A DNA stretch of 55,093 nucleotides, taken from Brevundimonas sp. A19_0 (GTDB lineage Bacteria; Pseudomonadota; Alphaproteobacteria; Caulobacterales; Caulobacteraceae). Each line of letters begins with the position of its first letter. The first letter of the stretch is position 1. The stretch spans positions 1 to 55,093 of the forward strand of contig NZ_JAGHQP010000015.1 of the NCBI RefSeq assembly GCF_017744255.1, given 5' to 3'. Of the stretch, positions 15,811 through 24,323 are shown piece after piece. Both the position numbers and the translations under genes were made by a program. The notes beneath the pieces are model-generated. The model saw only the letters and a list, made by a program, of their open reading frames with translations, had not been told where the DNA came from and searched no databases.

Positions 15811-17979
15811 GTGTCCCCGCGTGGTCTTGCCCTTCTGTCGTCTGTCGCCCTGGTCGCCCTGGCGCCGGCCCTGCCCGCCCTCGCCCAGCAGGCCGACCCG
15901 CAGGAGACGCGGGTGGACGACATTGTGGTGACCGGCTCGCAGGTCACGGTGCCGCCGGCCTATGCCGGGGGTCAGGTCGCTACGGGGGCCCGCGTGGGCC
16001 TGTTCGGGGCGATGGACCTGATGGAGACCCCCTTCGCCTTCACCGCCTACACCGAGGAACTGGCCCGCAACCAGCAGGCCCGCAGTGTCGGTGATGTGCT
16101 GCAAAACGACCCGGTCGTGCGGGTCTCGAAGGGCTTTGGCAATTTCCAGGAGCTGTATGTCATCCGCGGCTTCCCGGTCTATTCGGACGACATGACCTAC
16201 AACGGTCTGTACGGCGTGCTGCCGCGCCAGTTCGTGGCCGCTGAATTCCTCGAGCGCGTCGAGGTGTTCCACGGCGCCACGGCCTTCCTGAACGGGGCCG
16301 CTCCCGGCGGCAGCGGCGTGGGGGGCGCTTTCAACCTGATGCCGAAGCGGGCGGGCAACGAGCCCCTGACCCGCCTGACCGCCGGTCTGGAGGGCGGCGG
16401 CGAGACCTATCTGGCGGCCGACGTCTCGCGCCGCTTTGGCCTCGGCAACGAATATGGCCTGCGCCTCAACCTCGCGCGTCGCGACGGCGAGGCCGGTATC
16501 GAGGACCAGGATCGCCAGCTGAGCGTCATCGGACTGGGTCTGGATCGCCGGGGCGACGGCGCGCGCTTCTCGGCGGACATCGGCTGGCAGGACCACCACA
16601 TCGATGCACCCCGTCCGACAGTGACCCCTGCCGGCGCCATCCCCGCACCGCCGGCGGCCGACAGCAATTTCGCCCAGCCCTGGACCTACACCGATGAGCG
16701 CCAGCTGTTCGGCGTGGCGCGCGGCGAGTTCGACCTGTCCCCCGGCCTGTCGGCCTGGGCCGCGATCGGCGGACGTCAGGGCAAGGAACAGAATGTGCTG
16801 GCCAATCCGACGGCCCAGCCCGACGGTACGCTCAGCGCCTACCGGTTCGACAATGTCCGCGAGGACCAGATCGTCTCGGGCGACATCGGCCTGCGCGCCG
16901 ACGTCTCGACCGGCCCCGTGGACCACCGGCTGGTCGCCTCGGCCTCGACCGTGCGCTCGCGCTCCGAGAACGCCTATGCCTTCTCCAACTTTGCCGGCTT
17001 CGCCAGCGATCTCTATGCGCCGGTGGATGTGACACCGCCCACGCCGGACTTCTTCGTCGGCGGCACGCTGGACAATCCGAATGTCACCGAGCGCGTCGAG
17101 AACAGCAGTGTCGCGATCGCCGACCGCCTGTCCTTCATGGACGGACGCCTGCTGGCCACCGTCGGGGTGCGCTACCAGTCGATCGAGACCCGGTCGTATG
17201 ACTACAACACCGGCGCCTTCACCTCGGGATACGAGGGGGATGCGACCACCCCGGCCTTCGCCCTGGTCTATCGCCCGGACGAGCGCGTGTCCTTCTATGC
17301 CAACTATGCCGAATCCCTGACGCCCGGCCAGACGGCCCCGGCGGTCAGCGGCGGCGTGCCGGTCACCAATGCGGGCGAGGTCCTGTCGCCCTTCCGCGGC
17401 GAGCAGGCCGAGGTCGGCGCCAAGTTCGACCTGGGCCGGTACGGCGGCACGGTCAGCCTGTTCCGCCTGACGCTGCCCAGCGCCTTCGTCGACAACAACG
17501 TCTTTGCCGCCAACGGCGAGCAGCGAAACCAGGGCCTGGAGCTGACCGTGTTCGGTGAGCCGGTCGACGGCCTGCGCGTGCTGGGCGGCTGGACGCTGAT
17601 CGATGCCGAACTGACCCGGACGGCGGGCGGCGCCATGGACGGCATGGCCCCGATCGGCGTGCCGGAGTTCCAGCTCAACGCCAATGTCGAGTGGGACGTC
17701 CCTGCCCTGTCCGGCCTGACTGTCGAGGCCCGGGCGGTGCACACGGGCGAGCAATACGCCAATGCCGCCAATACGGTGACGCTGGACTCCTGGACCCGCT
17801 TCGACGCCGGCGTGCGCTATGGCTTCGAGGCGGCAGGTCGCCCGCTGACCCTGCGGGCCCGGGTCGAGAACCTGGCCGATGAAGATCACTGGGTGGCCGT
17901 CGGCGGCTATCCGGGTGCCAACTATCTCAGCCTCGGCGCCCCGCGCACGGTCAGCGTCTCGCTGTCGGCGGACTTCTGA
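15811..17979 (+). CDS. TonB-dependent siderophore receptor
   Basis: A 722-residue protein with a GTG start at 15811, seven bases after GGAG. Longer in-frame starts upstream encode no signal peptide. Signal peptide MSPRGLALLSSVALV ends LPALAQ (about 25). A TonB box (DDIVVTGSQ) precedes the plug, which carries the siderophore-receptor pattern: TPFAFTAYTEEL, ARSVGDVLQNDPVVR, YVIRGFP, and FLERVEVFHGATAFLNGAAPGGSGVGGAFNL. These agree with the FhuA/FhuE/FpvA-like TIGR01783 family. The barrel ends in NYLSLGAPRTVSVSLSADF with terminal Phe. It imports a ferric siderophore across the outer membrane using TonB energy. The following PepSY gene supports siderophore handling. The specific ligand cannot be read from sequence. 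Confidence 0.9.
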   Translation: MSPRGLALLSSVALVALAPALPALAQQADPQETRVDDIVVTGSQVTVPPAYAGGQVATGARVGLFGAMDLMETPFAFTAYTEELARNQQARSVGDVLQNDPVVRVSKGFGNFQELYVIRGFPVYSDDMTYNGLYGVLPRQFVAAEFLERVEVFHGATAFLNGAAPGGSGVGGAFNLMPKRAGNEPLTRLTAGLEGGGETYLAADVSRRFGLGNEYGLRLNLARRDGEAGIEDQDRQLSVIGLGLDRRGDGARFSADIGWQDHHIDAPRPTVTPAGAIPAPPAADSNFAQPWTYTDERQLFGVARGEFDLSPGLSAWAAIGGRQGKEQNVLANPTAQPDGTLSAYRFDNVREDQIVSGDIGLRADVSTGPVDHRLVASASTVRSRSENAYAFSNFAGFASDLYAPVDVTPPTPDFFVGGTLDNPNVTERVENSSVAIADRLSFMDGRLLATVGVRYQSIETRSYDYNTGAFTSGYEGDATTPAFALVYRPDERVSFYANYAESLTPGQTAPAVSGGVPVTNAGEVLSPFRGEQAEVGAKFDLGRYGGTVSLFRLTLPSAFVDNNVFAANGEQRNQGLELTVFGEPVDGLRVLGGWTLIDAELTRTAGGAMDGMAPIGVPEFQLNANVEWDVPALSGLTVEARAVHTGEQYANAANTVTLDSWTRFDAGVRYGFEAAGRPLTLRARVENLADEDHWVAVGGYPGANYLSLGAPRTVSVSLSADF

Positions 17980-17984
17980 GGCGG

Positions 17985-19073
17985 ATGCGGTCCGGCACGG
18001 TCCGCGCCTGGTCCCGGGTTCACACCTGGTCGAGCCTGATCTCGACGGTGTTCCTGTTGATGCTCTGCGTCACGGGACTGCCCCTGGTGTTCGCCCACGA
18101 GATCGACGAGGTCCTGCTGCATCAGGACTGGAGCCCGACCCATGCGGACGGGCGGCGACTGGACCTCGACCAGGTTCTGGACGCCGCCCTCGCGCGCCAT
18201 CCGGGGGACGTGCCGACCTTCATGAGCTTCGATACCGACCGGCCGGTCGTGAACGTCACCAGCCGCGCGCCGGACGCGCCGGCCGGGGCCTATAATTTCC
18301 AGCCGATCGACCAGACCAGCGGCGAGGCAGCGCCCCTCGTCGCCGGCCATCCGGTCATGGAGTTCATCCTGCAGCTCCACACCGACCTGTTCCTCGGTCT
18401 GGGCGGGATGCTGTTCTTGGGCCTAATGGGGCTGATGCTGCTGGTCGCCGTGGTGTCAGGCGTGGTCCTGTACGCCCCGTTCATGCGGCGGCTGCCGTTC
18501 GGCACAATCCGGGCCGAACGCTCGGCACGGACCCGCTGGCTGGACTGGCACAATCTGCTGGGGATCGTCACCGTGGCCTGGGTGGTGGTCGTGGGGGCGA
18601 CAGGCGTGGTCAACACCCTGGCCGTGCCGATCATCGCGCACTGGAAGGACACGGCGCTCGCCGACCTCGCGGCAGCCTATGACGGGCCGGTCGCCCTGGA
18701 TGAGCGCGCCTCGCTCGACGCCGCGGTCGACCGCGCCCGCGAGGCCCTGCCGGGCATGACCCTGCAGTTCGTGGCCTTCCCCGGCTCGGACTATTCCACC
18801 GACAACCACTATGCCGTCTTCTTCCACGGAGACACGCCCGTCACGACCCATCTGATCACACCGGCCCTGATCGATGCCCGCACCGGCGAACTGGCGGCTG
18901 TCGCCCCCATGCCCTGGTATGTGAAGGCCCTGTCCCTGTCACAGCCGCTGCATTTCGGCGACTACGGCGGGCTGGGGCTCAAGATCGTCTGGGCCGTGCT
19001 GGACCTGATCACCATCGTCATCCTCGGCAGCGGCCTGTATCTGTGGATCGTCCGGCGGAGGCGCGCCCGATGA
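17985..19073 (+). CDS. PepSY-associated transmembrane protein (probable siderophore-iron reductase type)
   Basis: A 362-residue product starting five bases after the siderophore receptor stop. An N-terminal helix with RVHTWSSLISTVFLLMLCVTGLPLVF is typical of PepSY_TM proteins. Further helices lie near residues 137-160 (LFLGLGGMLFLGLMGLMLLV), 185-210 (LDWHNLLGIVTVAWVVVVGATG) and the C-terminus (ILGSGLYLWIVRRRR). Histidines in the helices (H14 region and WHNLLG) are candidate haem ligands. Members next to TonB receptors are thought to reduce or release iron from imported siderophores in the inner membrane. Function here rests on family and linkage. Confidence 0.85.
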   Translation: MRSGTVRAWSRVHTWSSLISTVFLLMLCVTGLPLVFAHEIDEVLLHQDWSPTHADGRRLDLDQVLDAALARHPGDVPTFMSFDTDRPVVNVTSRAPDAPAGAYNFQPIDQTSGEAAPLVAGHPVMEFILQLHTDLFLGLGGMLFLGLMGLMLLVAVVSGVVLYAPFMRRLPFGTIRAERSARTRWLDWHNLLGIVTVAWVVVVGATGVVNTLAVPIIAHWKDTALADLAAAYDGPVALDERASLDAAVDRAREALPGMTLQFVAFPGSDYSTDNHYAVFFHGDTPVTTHLITPALIDARTGELAAVAPMPWYVKALSLSQPLHFGDYGGLGLKIVWAVLDLITIVILGSGLYLWIVRRRRAR

Positions 19074-19267
19074 GCCCCCGCGATCAGGGCCTGTGGCTCA
19101 TCTTTCGCCTGCCACTGCTGATCGGGGTCCTCAGCCTGATTGGACTGGTCGGCGCCCTGCTGGGCGATGGCCTCTGGGATGGCCTTGGCGCCGCGCTTCT
19201 GGCCGGCGGTATCGCCCTCGCCACCGCCGCCTGGGCACGCCAGCGATCCGGTACGCGCAAGACCTGA
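19070..19267 (+). CDS. Small two-helix membrane protein in the siderophore operon
   Basis: A 65-residue frame whose ATG (19070) overlaps the PepSY stop as ATGA; a longer in-frame start at 19043 lies inside the PepSY gene. Two hydrophobic helices are visible (residues 10-30, FRLPLLIGVLSLIGLVGAL, and 33-55, GLGAALLAGGIALATAAW), ending in a basic tail. Small proteins of this size often end receptor-PepSY operons. No function is known to me. A short GGAAC/GTTCC-like inverted repeat follows the stop at about 19265-19283, but it lacks a T tract and is not called a terminator. Confidence 0.7.
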   Translation: MSPRDQGLWLIFRLPLLIGVLSLIGLVGALLGDGLWDGLGAALLAGGIALATAAWARQRSGTRKT

Positions 19268-19360
19268 CCGGAACGGTTCCGGTCCGCAGCGGTTAAGCTT
19301 GGGTGCGGGCGACATCGCGCCCCCTGTTTCCAACTGAGACGCGAGGTTCCGGACCAGCCC

Positions 19361-21136
19361 ATGTGTGGACTGAGTGGCGAGATCAATTTTGACGGACAGA
19401 CAGCGGATCTTTCCGCAGTAGAGCGGATGACCGGCGCGCTTTCGCCCCGGGGCCCCGATGGCAGCGGGGTGGTGGCCAGAGGGCCCGTCGCCTTCGGCCA
19501 CAGGCGTCTCAAGATCATCGACCTCAGTGACAAGGCCCAGCAGCCCATGGTCGATGCCGACCTCGGGCTGATGATGGTCTTCAACGGCTGCATCTACAAC
19601 TACCCCGAACTGCGCGCCGAGCTGCAGGGCATGGGCTATCGCTTCTTCTCGGACGGCGACAGCGAGGTGATCCTCAAGGCCTGGCATGCCTGGGGCGAGG
19701 CCTGCGTGGACCGCTTCCACGGCATGTTCGCCTTCGTCATCCATGAACGCGACAGCGGCCGTGTGGTGATGGGCCGAGACCGGTTCGGCATCAAGCCGCT
19801 GTACCTGTCGGAGAAGGGCAAGCGCCTCCGCTTTGCCTCCAGCCTGCCGTCGCTGCTGGCGGGCGGCGACGTGGACCGTTCGATCGATCCGGTCGGCCTG
19901 CACCACTATATGACCTTCCACGCCGTGGTGCCGCCGCCCCACACCATCCTAAAGGGCGTGCGCAAGCTTCCCCCGGCCACCCTGCGCATCTTCGAGGCCG
20001 ACGGCACGTCCCGCGACCGCCTGTACTGGGCGCCGCAGAATGTCCGCCGCGCGGAGGACGCGAGCCTCTCGGCCAACGACTGGCGCGACCAGGTGCTGGA
20101 GGCGCTCCGTGTCGCCGTGAAACGCCGCATGGTCGCCGATGTGCCGGTGGGCGTGCTGCTGTCCGGCGGCGTCGACTCCAGCCTCGTCGTCGGCCTCTTG
20201 GCCGAGCTGGGTCAGACGGGTCTGCAGACCTTCTCGGTCGGCTTCGAGGAAGCCAATCAGGAGAAGGGCGACGAGTTCGTCTATTCCGACCTGATCGCGA
20301 ACCATTACGGCACCGATCACCACCAGATCTTCGTGCCCCACGACCGGCTCATGGCCGCCCTGCCCGGCACCATCGGCGCCATGTCGGAGCCGATGGTAAG
20401 CTATGACAACGTCGGCTTCTACCTGCTCAGTCAGGAGGTCGCGAAGCACATCAAGGTGGTCCAGTCCGGCCAGGGCGCGGACGAGGTGTTCGGCGGCTAT
20501 CACTGGTACCCGCCCATGCTGGACACGACCGATCCGGTGTCGACCTATGCGGGCGCCTTCTTCGACCGCAGCGATGCGACCCTGCGGACCCAGGTCAACC
20601 CGGACCTGCTGCCGGATCGCGACGCCAGTCTCGATCTCGTGCGCGCCCATTTCGGCATTCCCGGCGCGGAGACCCCGGTCGACAAGGCCCTCCGCCTCGA
20701 CAGCCAGGTCATGCTGGTCGACGACCCGGTCAAGCGCGTGGACAATATGACCATGGCCTGGGGGCTGGAGGCGCGCGTGCCCTTCCTCGACCACGAACTG
20801 GTCGAACTGGCCGGACGCATCCCCCCGGAACACAAGCTGTCCCAGGGCGGCAAGGGTGTGCTGAAGGAAGCCGCCCGTCAGGTCATTCCGTCCGAGGTCA
20901 TCGACCGCAAGAAGGGATACTTCCCGGTCCCGGCCCTCAAATACATCGACGGCCCCTATCTCGAGATGGTCCGCGACGCCCTGAACAGCCAGGCCGCCCG
21001 CGAGCGGGGCGTGTTCCAGCGGCCCTATCTCGAGACGCTGTTCAACGCGCCGCGCGACCACATCACTCCCCTGCGCGGATCCGAACTCTGGCAGGTGGCC
21101 GTCCTCGAGATGTGGCTGCAATCCCATGGCGTCTGA
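19361..21136 (+). CDS. asnO: N-acetylglutaminylglutamine amidotransferase (asparagine-synthetase type)
   Basis: A 591-residue product. It starts MCGLSGE, so Cys2 is the N-terminal nucleophile of a class II glutamine amidotransferase once Met is removed. The glutaminase domain spans about residues 1-215, with RGPDGSGV and MVFNGCIYNYPELR. The synthetase domain carries the pyrophosphate loop LSGGVDSS (about 267-274), the EVFGGYHWYPPM segment, and the C-terminal GLEARVPFLDHELVE. It matches the NAGGN-specific subfamily (TIGR03104), which amidates the dipeptide made by the next gene's product to give the osmolyte N-acetylglutaminylglutamine amide. The next start lies 11 bases before its stop. Confidence 0.9.
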   Translation: MCGLSGEINFDGQTADLSAVERMTGALSPRGPDGSGVVARGPVAFGHRRLKIIDLSDKAQQPMVDADLGLMMVFNGCIYNYPELRAELQGMGYRFFSDGDSEVILKAWHAWGEACVDRFHGMFAFVIHERDSGRVVMGRDRFGIKPLYLSEKGKRLRFASSLPSLLAGGDVDRSIDPVGLHHYMTFHAVVPPPHTILKGVRKLPPATLRIFEADGTSRDRLYWAPQNVRRAEDASLSANDWRDQVLEALRVAVKRRMVADVPVGVLLSGGVDSSLVVGLLAELGQTGLQTFSVGFEEANQEKGDEFVYSDLIANHYGTDHHQIFVPHDRLMAALPGTIGAMSEPMVSYDNVGFYLLSQEVAKHIKVVQSGQGADEVFGGYHWYPPMLDTTDPVSTYAGAFFDRSDATLRTQVNPDLLPDRDASLDLVRAHFGIPGAETPVDKALRLDSQVMLVDDPVKRVDNMTMAWGLEARVPFLDHELVELAGRIPPEHKLSQGGKGVLKEAARQVIPSEVIDRKKGYFPVPALKYIDGPYLEMVRDALNSQAARERGVFQRPYLETLFNAPRDHITPLRGSELWQVAVLEMWLQSHGV

Positions 21137-22898
21137 GGCACCCCGCCAGAAGCCACGCGCCGCGCCGCACCGTTTGAAGCGCATGCGCCACGAGGGGCTG
21201 AAGCCCATGGTGGGCGGCGCCGAACGCGAGATGACGCCTGACGCCGTGCTCGATATGGGCTGGGGGCGGCTGTTGTTCGCCCAGACCTTTGCCGAGGCCG
21301 GACCGCTGATCGAGGCCCTCAGGGCCGAGGGACCGGACCGTCGCGACATCGCCTTCTATGTCCGCAATCCGCACGTCCTGCTGGCCTCGGCCCCGCAGGA
21401 AGTGTTCCTCGATCCCTCGCACACTTTCCGGCTGGATCTGGCCACCTACCAGCCCGGTCGGCGCCAGCCGCGCGGGTTCGCCGTGCGACGGCTGGCCTCG
21501 GATGCCGACATCGAGGCGGTCAACCGCATCTATGGCGCCCGGCGCATGGTGCAGATCCGGCCTGACTTCTTCACCACCCGAAAGGATGACCGGGCCCTGA
21601 CCTATTTCGTGGCGGAGGACGAAACGACCGGCGCCGTCATCGGCACGGTCACGGGCGTCGACCATGTGAAGGCCTTTTCCGATCCCGAGGAAGGCTCGTC
21701 GCTCTGGTGTCTGGCGGTCGATCCGCAGGCGACCCAGCCGGGCGTGGGACAGGCCCTCGTCCGGCGGCTGGCCGAGCACTACCGCACCCGGGGGCTGGCC
21801 TATATGGATCTGTCGGTCATCCACGACAACGAACAGGCCATCGCCCTCTACGAGAAGCTGGGCTTCCGCCGGGTTTCCTTCTTTGGCGTCAAGCGCAAGA
21901 ACCCGATCAACGAACCCCTGTTCAAGGGTCCGGACCCGGCAGCCGATCTCAATCCCTATGCAAGGATCATCGTCGACGAGGCCCGCCGGCGGGGTATCGC
22001 GACCGACATCATCGACGCCGAGGGCGGACTGGTCCGCATGACCTGGGGCGGCCGCACCATCCGCTGTCGCGAGAGCCTGTCGGAGCTGACCTCGGCCGTG
22101 GCCCTCAGCATCTGCGACGACAAGCGCATGACCCGCCGCATCGTCGAACAGGCCGGGCTGGCCGTGCCTCAGCGCTACGACCCCGACGACCGGGAGGCGC
22201 TCAAGGTCGGCCTGGAGCGGCATCCGGCCCTGGTGGTCAAGCCCGCCCGGGGCGAACAGGGCAAGGGCGTGGCCGTCGGCCTGACGACCCTCGAGGATGT
22301 CGAGGCGGCCATCGAGGAGGCCCGCATTCTTTGTCCCGAGGTTCTGGTCGAGGAACAGGCCGCGGGCGAGGACCTGCGTCTGGTGGTGATCGATTTCAAG
22401 GTCGTGGCCGCTGCGATCCGCCGTCCCCCGCGCGTCGTGGGCGACGGCCGCTCAACCCTGCGGGACCTGATCGCGCACCAGAGCCGCCGGCGTGAGGCCG
22501 CGACCGGCGGAGAATCCCGCATCCCACTCGACGCCGAGACCCGGCGCACCCTCGCCGAGGCCGGCTATACGCTCGACGACATCGCGCCGGAGGGCGAGGA
22601 GGTCCGGGTCCGCAAGGCCGCCAACCTGCATCTGGGCGGGACCATCCACGACGTCACGGGCGAGGTGCACCCCGCCCTGATCAACGCCGCTGTGATGGCG
22701 GCCCGCGCCATCGACATCTCGGTGACCGGCATGGACCTGATGGTGCCCGACCACCGCGGCCCGGACTACCGCTTCATCGAGGCCAATGAGCGCCCGGGTC
22801 TGGCCAATCACGAACCGCAGCCCACGGCCGAGCGTTTCATCGACCTTCTGTTTCCGCTGTCGGGTGCCGCCGCCAGCCGGACCGCCCTCCAAGGCTAA
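21126..22898 (+). CDS. ngs: N-acetylglutaminylglutamine synthetase (GNAT plus ATP-grasp fusion)
   Basis: A 590-residue product overlapping asnO by 11 bases. The N-terminal half contains a GNAT acetyltransferase domain (about residues 115-255) with acetyl-CoA loop QPGVGQALVRRLAE and IHDNEQAIALYEKLGFRRV. The C-terminal half (about 300-585) is ATP-grasp, with VVKPARGEQGKGVAVGL (near 369) and FIEANERPGL for metal binding. This fusion is the diagnostic NAGGN synthetase (TIGR03103), which acetylates and joins two glutamines. The genes act in osmotic-stress adaptation in rhizobia and pseudomonads. Together with asnO and the following peptidase it forms the classical three-gene set. Confidence 0.92.
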   Translation: MASEAPRQKPRAAPHRLKRMRHEGLKPMVGGAEREMTPDAVLDMGWGRLLFAQTFAEAGPLIEALRAEGPDRRDIAFYVRNPHVLLASAPQEVFLDPSHTFRLDLATYQPGRRQPRGFAVRRLASDADIEAVNRIYGARRMVQIRPDFFTTRKDDRALTYFVAEDETTGAVIGTVTGVDHVKAFSDPEEGSSLWCLAVDPQATQPGVGQALVRRLAEHYRTRGLAYMDLSVIHDNEQAIALYEKLGFRRVSFFGVKRKNPINEPLFKGPDPAADLNPYARIIVDEARRRGIATDIIDAEGGLVRMTWGGRTIRCRESLSELTSAVALSICDDKRMTRRIVEQAGLAVPQRYDPDDREALKVGLERHPALVVKPARGEQGKGVAVGLTTLEDVEAAIEEARILCPEVLVEEQAAGEDLRLVVIDFKVVAAAIRRPPRVVGDGRSTLRDLIAHQSRRREAATGGESRIPLDAETRRTLAEAGYTLDDIAPEGEEVRVRKAANLHLGGTIHDVTGEVHPALINAAVMAARAIDISVTGMDLMVPDHRGPDYRFIEANERPGLANHEPQPTAERFIDLLFPLSGAAASRTALQG

Positions 22899-22912
22899 AG
22901 TCAGGGAGACCC

Positions 22913-24025
22913 ATGCCCAAGCCCGCCATCGACGCCGACTATCTCACCGAACGCCTGTCGCGCCTGCTGAACATCCCCAGCCCCACAGGCTATACGGACG
23001 AGGCCGTCTGGGAGGTCTGTCGCGAACTGGAGCGGCTGGGCCTCAGCTTCGATCTGACCCGGCGGGGCGCCATCCGGGCGAAACTGCCGGGCAGGGACGC
23101 CAAGCCCGCCCGCGCGCTGGTCGCCCACGTCGATACCCTCGGCGCCCAGGTCAAGCGCATCAAGGACAACGGCCGGCTTGAGGTCGTGCCGATCGGCCAC
23201 TGGTCGTCGCGCTTCGCCGAGGGGGCCCGCGCCACCATCTTTGCCGAGGGCAAGCGGTTCCGCGGCACGATCCTGCCGCTCAAGGCCTCCGGCCACACCT
23301 TCAACGAGGAGGTCGACACCCAGCCCGTCGCCTGGACCCAGGTCGAGCTGCGCATCGACGAACGGGTGCCGGACCGCGCCGCGACCGAGGCGCTGGGCGT
23401 AGAGGTTGGCGATATCATCGCCATCGACCCCCAACCGGAATTCCTCGACAACGGCTACATCGTCTCGCGCCATCTGGACGACAAGGCGGGGGTCGCCACC
23501 CTGCTGGCCGCGCTGGAGTGCATGGTCCGCGAGGGCCGCACCCCGGAGGTCGACACCTATGCCCTGATCACCATCGCCGAGGAGGTCGGCGTGGGCGCCT
23601 CGTCCGTTCTGGTGCCCGACGTCGCCGCCATGATCACCATCGACAACGGCACCACCGCGCCCGGCCAGAATTCGTCCGAGTTCGGCGTGACCCTGGCCAT
23701 GGCGGACCAGACCGGCCCGTTCGACTGGCACCTGTCGCGCAAGCTGGCCCGGCTGGCGCGCGAGCATGACATCCCCTTCCAGAAGGACGTGTTCCGCTAC
23801 TACCGCTCGGACTCGGCCTCGGCCCTCGAGTCCGGCGCCGATATCCGTACAGCGCTCGTCACCTTTGGCATCGATGCCAGCCACGGCTATGAGCGCATCC
23901 ATCTGGACGCCCTGATGTCCTTGGCCGAACTGCTGGTCGTCTATGCCGAGAGCGAGGTCGAGATCGAACGCGACATCCGCCCCCTGACCGGCGTCAGCGG
24001 CTTCACGCACCAGCCCATCGACTGA
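22913..24025 (+). CDS. NAGGN-system M42 family metallopeptidase
   Basis: A 370-residue product 14 bases after ngs, with GGGAG before the ATG. Metal-binding and catalytic segments of M42/M20 aminopeptidases are visible: ALVAHVDTLGA (His ligand, about residue 66), SRHLDDKAGVATLL (Asp, about 185), TIAEEVGVGAS (Glu pair, about 223), ITIDNGT, and FGIDASHGYERIH near the C-terminus. It belongs to the osmoprotectant-associated clade (TIGR03106) found in NAGGN operons. A plausible role is hydrolysis or turnover of the osmolyte when stress ends. The catalytic substrate has not been proven to my knowledge. Confidence 0.88.
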   Translation: MPKPAIDADYLTERLSRLLNIPSPTGYTDEAVWEVCRELERLGLSFDLTRRGAIRAKLPGRDAKPARALVAHVDTLGAQVKRIKDNGRLEVVPIGHWSSRFAEGARATIFAEGKRFRGTILPLKASGHTFNEEVDTQPVAWTQVELRIDERVPDRAATEALGVEVGDIIAIDPQPEFLDNGYIVSRHLDDKAGVATLLAALECMVREGRTPEVDTYALITIAEEVGVGASSVLVPDVAAMITIDNGTTAPGQNSSEFGVTLAMADQTGPFDWHLSRKLARLAREHDIPFQKDVFRYYRSDSASALESGADIRTALVTFGIDASHGYERIHLDALMSLAELLVVYAESEVEIERDIRPLTGVSGFTHQPID

Positions 24026-24064
24026 GCCTCTTGCCGGGCGGAACCGAGGCCGTAAGGTGCCTGC

Positions 24065-24319
24065 ATGGAACCGCCCAAGGACAAGGAAGAGGCTCTCGCC
24101 GGCCTCCTGAACGGGACGATGGTCACCCTGCTGGGCTGCGCGTTTCCGGCCGTGTTCATCCTGGCCCTCACCCGGAACTGGCGTGATCTGCTCGGCGGCG
24201 ACTTCTCAGCCATTTCGACCGATGCATCGCTGGCAGTCGGTATTCTCCTGTTCAGCCCATGGCTGATACGGTTCGGGCTGCGTACGCTGCGCCTGAACTG
24301 GTCGGCCTTCCAGCGCTGA
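24065..24319 (+). CDS. Small membrane protein of unknown function
   Basis: An 84-residue frame from ATG 24065, with two hydrophobic segments (about residues 18-37, GTMVTLLGCAFPAVFILAL, and 53-72, ASLAVGILLFSPWLIRFGL). The N-terminus is charged (MEPPKDKEEA). It follows the NAGGN operon by 39 bases and converges on the amidase gene, ending four bases from its stop. There is no good ribosome site (a weak AAGG lies near -9) and no recognised family. Codon use looks normal for the region. Confidence 0.55.
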   Translation: MEPPKDKEEALAGLLNGTMVTLLGCAFPAVFILALTRNWRDLLGGDFSAISTDASLAVGILLFSPWLIRFGLRTLRLNWSAFQR

Positions 24320-24323
24320 GCCC

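Noticed and set aside
15673..17889. A 738-codon minus-strand frame opposite the siderophore receptor.
   Set aside because: The plus strand encodes a clear TonB-dependent receptor with signal peptide, plug and barrel; the antisense translation has none.
19263..19284. GACCGGAAC/GTTCCGGTC hairpin after the siderophore operon as a terminator.
   Set aside because: The arms are short and no T-tract follows on either strand; it is too weak to call.
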